From positions 1-64,000 of the forward strand of contig JANQRB010000142.1 of the NCBI GenBank assembly GCA_028284775.1: a stretch of 64,000 nt of DNA. Direction: 5' to 3'. The notes beneath the pieces were generated by a model. The model searched no databases, had not been told where the DNA came from, and worked only from the letters and a program-made list of their open reading frames with translations. Source of the DNA: Candidatus Kapaibacterium sp. (GTDB lineage: Bacteria > Bacteroidota > Ignavibacteria > Kapaibacteriales > UBA7675). Below are positions 53,968-63,900 of the stretch, in pieces. The position numbers and the translations under genes were made by a program. Every line of letters starts with the position of its first letter. The first letter of the stretch is position 1.

Positions 53968-55992
53968 TCAGTTCACAACCGGCGTCGCGATGATTATCTG
54001 TACCGTCCGCGAATAATTACGCCCTTCGGGATTGGTATTGTCGTAGAGCAGACGATCGCTGCCAACGGCTTTGATCGCCATTTTGGCCTGCGGAATCGAC
54101 GACGACAGATAATTCTGAACCTCGCGGCAGCGCCGTTCGGCAAGTTGCTTGTTATAAGCCGGGTCGCCCAACTTATCGCTGTAGCCTTCGATCGTCACCG
54201 TCGACTGATCCGTGTAGGCGGACTTGACGAGGTCCAGGATGGTGCGGTGAATTTCGCGCAGACGACTTTCATCGAAATCGAAGAGTACGAGCGAGAATTT
54301 GTCATAGCGAATGTCGTTCTTGGTTTCCGAGCGTTTCGCATTCAGCGTGAGAACACTGACCGGCAATTCGGTTGCCGCAGCGGTGTTTTGTCCGGCCTTG
54401 TCACTGGCATTCAGACGGAGGCTGAGACGGTTGTCGCTCTCACCGAGCGGAAGCTCGCTCAGCTCCAATTCGATGGCGTTCGGATAGTCGCTGCCGCTGT
54501 ACTGCGCTACCTCACGGTTGTTCTTGTCGCGAACGTCGATGCGCCAGGAGTCCAGGCCGCCCGCAGCGGTAATACGCGGCATGATTTCAACACTGGCGGG
54601 CGTGAGGTTGCGGCTGATTTCCTTCAGCGTCACCGGCTGCATCAGCGCATAGGAAGGTGAGGTAACTTCAACGCGGCGGTTTTCCGCCTGACCGTCGGCC
54701 GTTTCATTGTTGGTGGGTACTTCCGGCAGGTTGCGCGCGCGTATCGTAATATTATCGGCCGAGACGCCCCAGGCGCTTACAAGGTAGGCCTTGACTTTTT
54801 CCGCGCGCGTGCGCGCCAGATCGAGATTGTTGTTTTCCGAACCGAGATTGTCGTTCGTACCGGTCAGCGTCACTTTCGCCGTGGGATTAGCGCGCATTCG
54901 GCTACCGAGAATGTTGAGCACGTCGCGATAGATTTCAAGCGTATTGGGTGTCAGTTTCGACTCATCAAAGCTGCTTGTTTCCGTGCCGTTCAACAAATTC
55001 TGACGCGCCGAACCCAGATCGGAGCTGCCTTTGGGAAAGTAGACGTGAAACAGCAAGGGAAAGGTCTCGCTGATTTCAACTTCTTCGATCCGAACATTTA
55101 GCACGGGGCTGCGCGAGCCATCGTCGTAAACGCCGCGGACATCAATCGCAGCCGCCAGGACGGGCGGCTCAGGTATCGGCTCGGGTTCGGGCTCCGGTTC
55201 CGGCTCGGGTTCGGGCTCCGGTTCTATTAGCGGCGCAGGGGCCGCGTTAAAGCTGTAACTGATCGCCACCGCCATCCGCAGATTATTGGCGCTCCAGCTG
55301 AGATTGTCCACCAGGTCGGAAAAGCCGAAAACGTAGTCCAGCATCGGGCTGGCATGAATGTCATCGCTCAGCGGCAGATCATAGCTCAGTCCGGCCAGCC
55401 CCGCCAGCAAGAGCGAAGCGGCGTCGCTGATTTCGCCATTCACTTCGTTGCGGACAACGCCTCCTTCGGCGAAACGGGCGCTGCGGGGCGCGACTAATTC
55501 TTCACGTTGATCGAAACTGCTGGAAAGGATCAGGCCCGCCTGCAGACCGACATTGATTCCAAGCGGCAGATCGAAGGGCCGAACAGACAGACGCGGCTCG
55601 ATTGTCAGCAAATCGAAGCCCGTATCGAGAATGTGTTCTACATCCGCATTGACCACTGTTTCATTCTGCACCGCATTGCCGATGACTTCCATCTGACTCA
55701 GTTCGGCGCCGAGCTGATTGTAGCCGGCCAATAGCTGGATCGCGAAGGTTTCATCGATCGGATAGTGGAAGAGCGCGCCCAGCGCCAGCCCCGTCCCGCT
55801 GCCATCGGAAAATTGCGGGCAGCAATTGGGTATCTGCGGCAGAGCCGAAAACTCTGGGCTGTGCTGATTGCTTTGCAATCCGAAGAGCAAACCGAGTCGC
55901 GGCACAGGCGCATCGCCGTCTTCGGCGATGCTGGTCTGACCCCGCAAGGTCGGGCAGGAAACAAGCAGTAATATAAGGAGAAGCTTTTTCAT
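53968..55992 (-). CDS. Outer-membrane protein with two OmpA domains and a Glu-Pro repeat linker
   Basis: 674 residues with a short signal peptide (LLLILLLVSCPTLRGQ). A barrel-like N-terminal part (about 30-250; LGLLFGLQSNQHSP, GLALGALFHYPIDETFAIQL) ends at a Pro-Glu dipeptide run (about 257-275). The first OmpA-like domain (about 325-440) holds LTGTNDNLGSENNNLDLARTRA and ENRRVEV. The second (about 560-674) holds FDFDESRL, IEGYSDKLGDPAYNKQLAERR and YSRTVQIII. Both look competent to bind peptidoglycan, unlike the paralogue at 47625. It follows the 1615-residue SBBP protein by 67 bp with no promoter of the regulon between, so the pair is probably co-transcribed. Confidence 0.85.
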   Translation of the reverse strand: MKKLLLILLLVSCPTLRGQTSIAEDGDAPVPRLGLLFGLQSNQHSPEFSALPQIPNCCPQFSDGSGTGLALGALFHYPIDETFAIQLLAGYNQLGAELSQMEVIGNAVQNETVVNADVEHILDTGFDLLTIEPRLSVRPFDLPLGINVGLQAGLILSSSFDQREELVAPRSARFAEGGVVRNEVNGEISDAASLLLAGLAGLSYDLPLSDDIHASPMLDYVFGFSDLVDNLSWSANNLRMAVAISYSFNAAPAPLIEPEPEPEPEPEPEPEPIPEPPVLAAAIDVRGVYDDGSRSPVLNVRIEEVEISETFPLLFHVYFPKGSSDLGSARQNLLNGTETSSFDESKLTPNTLEIYRDVLNILGSRMRANPTAKVTLTGTNDNLGSENNNLDLARTRAEKVKAYLVSAWGVSADNITIRARNLPEVPTNNETADGQAENRRVEVTSPSYALMQPVTLKEISRNLTPASVEIMPRITAAGGLDSWRIDVRDKNNREVAQYSGSDYPNAIELELSELPLGESDNRLSLRLNASDKAGQNTAAATELPVSVLTLNAKRSETKNDIRYDKFSLVLFDFDESRLREIHRTILDLVKSAYTDQSTVTIEGYSDKLGDPAYNKQLAERRCREVQNYLSSSIPQAKMAIKAVGSDRLLYDNTNPEGRNYSRTVQIIIATPVVN
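55178..55225. repeat. 24-bp tandem repeat encoding Glu-Pro dipeptides
   Basis: Two units of 24 bp (55178-55201 and 55202-55225) differ only in the last base and lie in a wider GGCTC/GGTTC-rich tract. They encode the Pro-Glu linker of the double-OmpA protein. Copy number could vary by slippage in multiples of whole dipeptides. Confidence 0.8.
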
Positions 55993-56059
55993 AAGCTTGG
56001 AGCCAAATGTGAATGTCTATTCGAAAAGTGTCTGTTCACAAAATTGTTGCAGAGCCGCC

Positions 56060-59000
56060 TTATTTCACGATTATCAACTGGCTGGCATCGCTCCAGACCG
56101 ATGACTTCAGCAGTAGTTGATAGATTCCGGCCGGCAGATCGCCGCTCAGCACCACGCGGCGCTCCTTAGCTGCAGCGAGCGAATCACCGGCGGCGGCCTG
56201 CCATTCGATGCGCTGCACGAGACGTCCGCTGGCGGAATATAATTCGAGCGTGTTGCGCTGCCCTTCCAGCTCGCGGACGAGAATCTCGGGCTCGCCGGGC
56301 GAGGGGTTCGGCATTATCAGCGCTATGCCGAATTCGCCGTCGTAATCCAGCAGGCGTGTACCGGCGGCTTCGCATAATTCATCCAGGGTCAGGCGTCCGC
56401 TCTCCACTGTCGTTAGGACATTGCCATCCAGCCAGACAAGGCTGTCCAGGTGCAGAACGGTGCTGGTCTCATTACCCAACAGGGCCGCGCCGATTATTTC
56501 CGTCAGTGGCTGACCAACCGTCAGCGTTGAAGAGGGCAAGGTAATTTCCAGCAGACGTTCGCCATCGCGCAGAGTGTTGGAGCTGATCAGTCCGGGCTCC
56601 ACCCCTTCCGGGAAAAACATTGTTGCATTGAAGCGCAGATAGGCGAGGAAAGCGCCATTCCCCGCGGCGGCGGCATTAGTGATGTCTTGCAATAGCAGCG
56701 GAATGCGCAATGCGCGCTCATGGGGATGCGTGCTGACTTCGGGCAAGGCAACAGTCACAGTACCGGCATCGTTGCTGGCTGCCGCCGTCAATTCCGTTTC
56801 AAGACGCAGCCCGCAAGGGCCGCCGTCCAGCACGCAGAGCTGCGACAGAGCATCACCGGCCGCCGAGGCATCAAATTCCACCTGTACGTCCAGGTCGGCG
56901 CCCGGCGCCAAATCGAAGGGAAAATCATTGACCGGGTCGGGGCTCAGAATGCGAAAGGGCGCCTGAATGCAGTCGAGACTCTGAATCGTTACGATCCCGC
57001 TGCCCGTGTTGCGATACGTGATGATCTGCGTCACCGGCGTACCGACCGATGTCGGCGGAAAGTTAACTATGTCCGGACCTTCCAGGGCATGTGTTTCGGC
57101 GCGGGCCGTGATCGCAATTGTCCGCACGACATCGCAGGGTTCGAAAACGATCTCGATCGAGCCGCTGATATCGCCATCCGTATCGGGTACGAAGTTGATG
57201 TCAAAGTCGCCGGGCACGGACGCGCCCTCATTCATGGTGGTAGTGAAGGGTCCGTCGATTGTAATCGTCTTGATGCTGCCGCCGGATTCGCTGCCGATGC
57301 TGATCTGCCGAACGCGAAAATCTTCTTCGCAGCGAATCAGCGTGCCGAAATCCAGCGTGGTCGGAACATCGAAGGCAGCGCTTTCTTTGGTGCCCGCGTA
57401 GTCCAGCGTCAGCTCCTTCTCACAGGGACCCAACGAATAGCGCAAGGTAGCGACGCCGCTGATCACGCCCCGCATACCCGGACGAAAGCGCAAAGTCAGC
57501 TCGGCACTGCCGTCGGCGTTGATATCCAGGGGCAGTCCGTCGGCCAGCACATTGCCGTCGGGATCGAGGACAGCAATCAGTTGCAGCGGCTGCGCAAAGT
57601 TATTGACAAGCCGAATGATTGTCTCCGCTTCATCTTCACAGCCCGTCAGGCGGCCGAAGTCGACGCTGCTGACGGTGCTGAGGAAGGCATCCTCCGCAGC
57701 ACCGCTGAAGCCGATGCGCAGCGTCTCATCACAGTCACCCGAAGTAAAGGGCACGCGCATTTCAATATTACTGCTGCCAAGGGAAGCCGGCGCATAGCGA
57801 ATGCGAATTTCAAGGCTGCCGTCCGGCGCAACCGTCTGGGGCCAGTCGCTCGGTTCGATAATCTCAAAGGGCGCGCCGATACCGGGTTGATTGACCGTGA
57901 CCTCGCTCGTGCCGCTGTTGCTGAAGGTGATGACGGTATCGCGGACGGTGGGATCACACAAGAGAACCGTCCCGAAAGCGGCGCTCAGCGGACTCGCGCT
58001 AAAGACGAACTCACCCTTGCTGCCGCGCAGGCGCACCTGGTAACTCCAGTCGCAGGGTCCGCCGCTGATGGTCATCAGGGCTTCGTCCGGCGAATCGTCG
58101 CCGGGCGTAAACAAAACTTTTATCGCGACCGATTCGCCTGCCGGCACTTCGCTGCCCAGGGCGGGCTCCGTAAAGGAATAGGCCGGATCACTGAATTCGA
58201 TCTTCTCGATTTGAATCGGAAAGCCCTCGGGATTGCGCAGAATCAGGTCGAGGACGTCGCTCGTTTTGCAGCCGTCCAGCTCGCCGAAATCAAGTTCCAG
58301 GGGCTCGCTTGTCGGCTCCGGGCGTTTGCGCACCAGCACGGTTTCGCTGACCTCGGTTTCACAGCCGCCGTCATTGCTGACCGTCAGAAAATAGATGTCT
58401 TCTTCGCTGACCGTAATCGTTTGCGTCGATTCGCCGGTTGACCATCTGTAGCTGGCGAAGCCGGGCCCGGCATCGAGCGTCACGCTGCCGCCGTCGCAGA
58501 GCACGATCGGCCCGTCGGCGGTAATAACCGGCTCGGGAAAGGGCCAGACTTTTACGATCAAGGGCTCGCTGGTGAATTCGCAGCCGAGCGCGTCGCGGAT
58601 CGTGACAAAAAACTCGCCGGATTCTTCCACGACAATTCGCTGCGATGTCTCGCCATTGGACCATTCGTATTCCGCAAAGCCCGGTCCGGCATCCAGCTCC
58701 ACCGTGCCGCCCTCGCAGAACTCCAGTTCGCCGCTGATGCTGATGACGGTTTCGAGCTCGCAGCCGAACTTCTGAATAAAGCCGGCCCTGTTGCCGAACA
58801 GGCGATCCTGAAAGGCATTTTTGACTTCGAGGTCGAGGCCGGTCGTTTCACCGACGACGATAAAATTGTTATTCGGGTCGCCGCAGACAGCATGACCGAT
58901 TTCAACGGAGTCGGTGCCGTAATAGCTGCCATATAGCAGGGTGCTGAGATCAGCGTCCATCTGGCCGATGATCGCTGAGGATCGATCGCCGCTGCCGGCG

Positions 59001-60907
59001 CTTCGCGCTGTTTGGAGGGCGTCGCCGCTCACCGCCAGGTCGTCGCCGTTAGTTTCGCCGGTAAAAACTATGGTGTTGTCGCTGAGCACGGCAAGGTCGT
59101 TGAGCGTCGCCGTCGAAGTACTGGGGAAGTAGGTCGCTTTGCTCAAATCGCCGCCCGGGCTGAACTTGGCCAGGAAGGCCGTTGCTTCGGGTGCGCCGAC
59201 CCTGACAGGCTGATAGGCGTCCAGCAGGGGCAGGCCGTCGCTCGATGTACTGCCGCAGACATAGATATTGCGGTCCTTGTCTACGCCCATACCAAAGCCG
59301 AAGTCACCGGCCTCACCGCCGTAATGCGTCGCCCATTCGAGATCGCCCAGGGCGTCGAATTTGGCGATGAAAGCGTCGGCCGAACCCTGCGGAGTCTCCT
59401 GGTAGGCGCCGCTCGTCGCCGGAATCCCTTTGTCGGTTCGGCCGGCGACGATGTAGTCGCCGCGGGCGTCCACCGCGACGGCGTGGCCGCGATCGAAATC
59501 CGGTCCGGCGAAATAGGTGGCCCAGAGGCGATTGCCGTTGCTGTTGATGCGCGCCACAAAGGCCGCGGGAAAATTGTTCTTGCTGTTCGAATATTCGTTT
59601 TTCAGAGGGAAATCGACGCCCAGGGCATCGGTCCAGCCCGTCAGCGCGATGTTGTTGCTGCTGTCAGCGGCAATCCCCAGTCCCTGCTCGGCATTGCTGC
59701 CGCCGAAGTACGTGGCCCAGCGTAAATCGCCATTGCCGGAGAACTTGACGATCATGACATCGAGCTTGCTGCTGCTCATCGTCGGCTGCTCGGCATTGCG
59801 GACCGGGAAGTCCGTGTTGCTGAGCGTGTAGCCGGTAAAGACGACCGCTTTGGCCCTGTCGGTGGTGACGGCCAGCGCAGCGTCGCCCTTCGAGCCACCG
59901 TAAAAAGTTGTCCAGAGCTGCCGGCCCTGACGGTCGAACTTGGCGAGGAATGCATCGACCTGACCGCCGATCGCTTCCTGCCGTGCTCCGATTGTCGCGG
60001 GCAGATTGGCGCTGGCGGTTTCGCCGACCACGTAGAGATTGGCGTCGCTGTCGGTGGCGCAATCGCGCGCGACATCAGAGCTTTGGCCGCCGAAGTAGGT
60101 CGCGAAGACAACGCCCGGGTCGATCACGAGAATCTGCCCTTTGTTGTAATTGCCCAGGCGGAAGCTCACTTCCTCGCCATCCAGGACAAAGGCGCTGACT
60201 ACGGGTCGTTGCCGGGCTTTTCCCAGCTGCGGGTCCTCATAGCGCTGATAAGAAAAGGGTGCTTCTTCCCGAAGTTCGCCAAGGGGATTGCTGACCCGCA
60301 GGCCGCCGTCTGCCTGAAGAGCCACTTTATCGGCGCCGCGATATCGCAGTCGTATCTGATTCGGATCCGCGCCGGGATGAAGCACAAATTCATACTTGAT
60401 GCCCCCCTTCTTGCCGTAAACGAGGAGGTCGATGTTGTCGTAAACATCCGAGTAGCGCAGGGTCGAAACCGGCCGGACATCGCGGATGCCTTGCCGACAA
60501 TGCCCGAGATAATAGTGATAGCGGCTCCCGCTTTCTTCGCTGCCGCTGACCCTGACATCGGGATTACTCCCGACCAGCTCCAGATCCATCCGGTAGGTCG
60601 TAAAGCGATACTGATTCTGATAATCGTAGAGATAACTGTCGGGGCCTTCCGGCTTCGGCAAAATCGTTGTGCGATAATAGAGATAGGAAAAACTGTTGCC
60701 GCGAAAAAACAATCGGACATCTCCGGTACCGGCGGTATAAGCAACGTCCGGCATCAGATTGCCGTCGCCGTCGGCGAGCTGCCCCCGGTTCGGTACAAAC
60801 TCAAGCTGATCCTTGGTCAGCGTCGAAGCGGGCATCAGAGAGACGGTCGCCAGCAGTCCGAGAAGCGCGGTGTAAATCAGACCCCTAATTCGAGACACAG
60901 TTTTCAT
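56060..60907 (-). CDS. Giant SBBP/choice-of-anchor-D secreted protein with T9SS sorting domain
   Basis: 1615 residues. The signal peptide is followed by a DUF7948-type N-terminal domain (about 33-270; LEFVPNRGQLADGDGN). An SBBP-repeat beta-propeller comes next (about 270-720; repeated ATYFGG, AFLAKFD.QG, WATHYGG), then two Ig/PKD-like units (about 725-870; LEFCEGGTVELDAGPGFAEY and its repeat LCDGGSVTLDAGPGF). A series of anchor-D beta-sandwiches follows (about 872-1385; LDFGELDGC, AAFGTVLLCDPT, VDFGRLTGCEDE, LDFGTLIRCEE). The end is a cohesin-like module (about 1390-1520; LRFNATMFFP, LLGNETS) and a type A sorting domain (ALIMPNPSPGE ... QLIIVK). Such proteins are thought to be surface scaffolds. 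It lies in tandem with its truncated paralogue at 60980. Confidence 0.88.
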   Translation of the reverse strand: MKTVSRIRGLIYTALLGLLATVSLMPASTLTKDQLEFVPNRGQLADGDGNLMPDVAYTAGTGDVRLFFRGNSFSYLYYRTTILPKPEGPDSYLYDYQNQYRFTTYRMDLELVGSNPDVRVSGSEESGSRYHYYLGHCRQGIRDVRPVSTLRYSDVYDNIDLLVYGKKGGIKYEFVLHPGADPNQIRLRYRGADKVALQADGGLRVSNPLGELREEAPFSYQRYEDPQLGKARQRPVVSAFVLDGEEVSFRLGNYNKGQILVIDPGVVFATYFGGQSSDVARDCATDSDANLYVVGETASANLPATIGARQEAIGGQVDAFLAKFDRQGRQLWTTFYGGSKGDAALAVTTDRAKAVVFTGYTLSNTDFPVRNAEQPTMSSSKLDVMIVKFSGNGDLRWATYFGGSNAEQGLGIAADSSNNIALTGWTDALGVDFPLKNEYSNSKNNFPAAFVARINSNGNRLWATYFAGPDFDRGHAVAVDARGDYIVAGRTDKGIPATSGAYQETPQGSADAFIAKFDALGDLEWATHYGGEAGDFGFGMGVDKDRNIYVCGSTSSDGLPLLDAYQPVRVGAPEATAFLAKFSPGGDLSKATYFPSTSTATLNDLAVLSDNTIVFTGETNGDDLAVSGDALQTARSAGSGDRSSAIIGQMDADLSTLLYGSYYGTDSVEIGHAVCGDPNNNFIVVGETTGLDLEVKNAFQDRLFGNRAGFIQKFGCELETVISISGELEFCEGGTVELDAGPGFAEYEWSNGETSQRIVVEESGEFFVTIRDALGCEFTSEPLIVKVWPFPEPVITADGPIVLCDGGSVTLDAGPGFASYRWSTGESTQTITVSEEDIYFLTVSNDGGCETEVSETVLVRKRPEPTSEPLELDFGELDGCKTSDVLDLILRNPEGFPIQIEKIEFSDPAYSFTEPALGSEVPAGESVAIKVLFTPGDDSPDEALMTISGGPCDWSYQVRLRGSKGEFVFSASPLSAAFGTVLLCDPTVRDTVITFSNSGTSEVTVNQPGIGAPFEIIEPSDWPQTVAPDGSLEIRIRYAPASLGSSNIEMRVPFTSGDCDETLRIGFSGAAEDAFLSTVSSVDFGRLTGCEDEAETIIRLVNNFAQPLQLIAVLDPDGNVLADGLPLDINADGSAELTLRFRPGMRGVISGVATLRYSLGPCEKELTLDYAGTKESAAFDVPTTLDFGTLIRCEEDFRVRQISIGSESGGSIKTITIDGPFTTTMNEGASVPGDFDINFVPDTDGDISGSIEIVFEPCDVVRTIAITARAETHALEGPDIVNFPPTSVGTPVTQIITYRNTGSGIVTIQSLDCIQAPFRILSPDPVNDFPFDLAPGADLDVQVEFDASAAGDALSQLCVLDGGPCGLRLETELTAAASNDAGTVTVALPEVSTHPHERALRIPLLLQDITNAAAAGNGAFLAYLRFNATMFFPEGVEPGLISSNTLRDGERLLEITLPSSTLTVGQPLTEIIGAALLGNETSTVLHLDSLVWLDGNVLTTVESGRLTLDELCEAAGTRLLDYDGEFGIALIMPNPSPGEPEILVRELEGQRNTLELYSASGRLVQRIEWQAAAGDSLAAAKERRVVLSGDLPAGIYQLLLKSSVWSDASQLIIVK

Positions 60908-60979
60908 ACGAGCATTCCGCTTTGTTCAGGAGCATTTGGCTGAAAAACCCGCAAAATACGCTTGTGACGCAAACTTTCA

Positions 60980-63900
60980 CTATTTAATAACCAAGAGCGA
61001 ACGAGTGTCGCTCCAAACCGAAGACTTCAGAACCACCTGATAATAACCGGCGACCAGGTCGACATCCGGACTCACGATCTGTGCCGTCCGGCCGGCATGC
61101 CCGCCCGGCGTTATCCATTCGGCGCGATACACTTCCTGACCGCTGAGGGAAAATATCGAAAGGACACTCGTTTCTCCGGCGATGCCGCGGACTGCGATTT
61201 CCACCTGTCCGCCCGAAGGATTGGGCATCATCAGCGCGATGCCGAACTCCTCGTCATAGTCCAGCAGGCGCGTGCCGGCGGCCTCGCACAGTTCATCAAG
61301 CGTCAGCGAACCGCTTTCCACGGCGGCCTCGATATTGCCTTTGGTCCAGATCACACTGTCCAGGTGCAGCACGCTGCTCGCCTCATTGCCCAGCAGCACA
61401 TCGCCGACGATTTCCGTCAGGACCGCCCCCTCAGCCAGCGAGACATTATCCAGATTCAGCACCAGAAGCCGTTCGCCTTGAAAAATGCTGTTGCCGGCCA
61501 GCGTACCCGCAGAGAGGCTGTTTGGGAAAAACATGGTCGCATTATAGCGCAGATAGGCAGTGAGCGCGTATTCGGCTTGGGGGTCCGGCAGATCGACATT
61601 TTCAGCAATCAGGGGAATGCGGAAGGATCGCGCGTCCGGATGGGCGCTGAGATCGGGAAGCAGGATGGTCGCGCTGCCGCGCGGATCCGAGCCCCTGGCC
61701 GTGAGGGCGGTCTCCACAGCAACAGCGCAGGGGGCGTTGTTGCGTACACAGAGCTGCCCGCTCGCGTCGCCCGCTTCCGTCGGTTGAAACTCCACCGTGA
61801 TGATCAGTTCTTCGCCGGGCTCAAGGTCGATCGGCAATTCCGAGGCCGCCGGACTCAGCACACGAAAGGGAGCGGCAATGCAGTCCAGGGCATCGATACT
61901 GAAGTTGCCACTGCCCGTGTTGCGGTAGCGCAGCTCTTCCTGAACCGCACCACCGAGCGCCGCGATGCCGAAGTCCCGCGCCGACGGTCCTTCCAGCGTA
62001 TGAGTCTCGCGCCGGCCGCTGAGCTCGATCGTCCGGACGATATCGCAGGGTTCGAAGACGAGCTCGATGCTGCCGCTGGCGTCGCCGTCGCTCTGCGGCT
62101 CGAAGCTGATCGTAAAGTCGGCTGGCACCGCGTCGCCTTCAGTGAAGCTGCTGCTGAAGGGCCCGCTGGTCGTTACAGATTTGATCGTACCGCCCGCCTG
62201 GCTTTCGACGCGGACCTCGAGGCTGCCCGTTTCTTCGTTACAGGTGACGAGCGTGGCGAAATCCAGACTCGGCGGGACGGTGAAGTCAGTGCCTTCCTTG
62301 CTGCCTTCGTAACTCAGCGTGATTTCTTTCTCGCAGGGGCCGAGGGCGTAGCGGAGTACAAGGCTGCCGATAAGGACGTCATTCGTCTGGGGCGCAAAAC
62401 GCAGCCTGATCGTCCGGTTGCCGTTGGCATCCACCGTCAGCGGCACATCGTCCAGCAGGCTCACATCGCCGGCCGCGTCGAGCACTTCCAAAAGCTGCAG
62501 CGGCAGGTCGGAATCATTACGCAGCACAATTTCACGATCGCTGTTCGCCTCGCAGCCGTTCAGATTACCGAAGTCGACTTTTGCGACGGTCTGCAGTTCG
62601 GCATCGGCCGCCAGGCCGCTGAATCCGATTCGCAGCGTCTCATCGCAGTCTCCCGCCACAAAAGGCACCCGTAGCTCCAACGCGCTATTGCCGCTTTGCT
62701 GCGGCTCATAGCTGATTCGCAGCGCCAGCGTAGCGCCCGGAGCAACCGTCTGGGGCCAGTCCTCGGGATCGAGCAGCGTAAAAGGCGCGCCAATGCTTGG
62801 CTCCGAGACTATGATGTCGCTCGTGCCGTTGTTGAACAATTCGATGGTTGTATCGCGCGGAGTGGGATCGCAAAGCAAGACCGTGCCGAAGTTGGCGCTG
62901 ACCGGGTCGGCGCTGAAGACGATTTCGCCCTTGCTGCCCCGGACATCGAGCTGGTAGGTCCATTCGCAGGGACTGCCGGCAATCGTCATCTGAGCCTGCG
63001 GCGGCGTATCCGGTCCTGGCGAAAAGAGTACCGTAATAGGAATCGAGCCGCCGGCCGGCACTTCGGCGTCCAGCGTCGGCGCCGTGAAGGAATAGGCGGG
63101 ATCATCGAAGGTGATCGATTCGATCAGGATGGGAAAGCCTTCCGGATTGTTGAAGGTCAGATCGATCGTTTCGCTCGTCTTGCAGCCATCCAGCTCGCCG
63201 AAGTCGAGCGCCAGCGGGTCGCTGCTGGGCTCGGGCTTTTTGCGCACGACGACATTGATGGAGGTCTCGGCCTCGCAGCCGCCTTCATTGGCGACGGTCA
63301 CGAAATAGACGCCCTCGGAGCTGACTGTAATCTTCTGCGTTTCCTCATCATTTGACCATTTGTAAGTCGCAAAGCCCGGTCCGGCGTCCAGCGTCACCGT
63401 GCCGCCGTCGCAGAGAACGGTTGGGCCGTCGGCGGTGATGATGGGCTCGGGGATCGGCCAGACCTTGACGTTGACGGGCTCGGTGCTGAAAACACAGCCG
63501 AGTTCGTCGGTAACGGTCACAAAGTAGTCGCCGGACTCCTCGACGCTAATTCGCTGAGTCGTCTGGCCATCGGACCACTCGTATTGGGCAAAACCGTCGC
63601 CGGCATCGAGCTCAACACTGCCGCCCTCACAAAACTCGAGCTCGCCGATAACAGTAATGTCGGTGCCGGGATTGCAACCGTATTCAAAGAGAAACACTTC
63701 CTCCACCAGACTCTTGGTTTTCTGGAAGGGCTTGACGACCTTCAGATCAAAGCTGCTTGTCATACCGGTAATGACAATGTTGCCGTCTTCCGTCGTCTCG
63801 CCGATCGTGCCGATGCCGAAAGGATGATCACCGAATGCGCCGCCGTAGTAAGAGAGATAACTGAAGGCGCGCGGCGTGCCCGGCGGAATCTTGCCGTACA

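Noticed and set aside
56720..58441. 573-codon plus-strand frame antisense to the giant SBBP protein
   Set aside because: High-GC antisense shadow; the minus-strand product has clear repeated domains and a sorting signal.
61097..62674. 525-codon plus-strand frame antisense to the truncated giant protein
   Set aside because: Same reason: a long antisense frame produced by codon bias opposite a clearly real gene.
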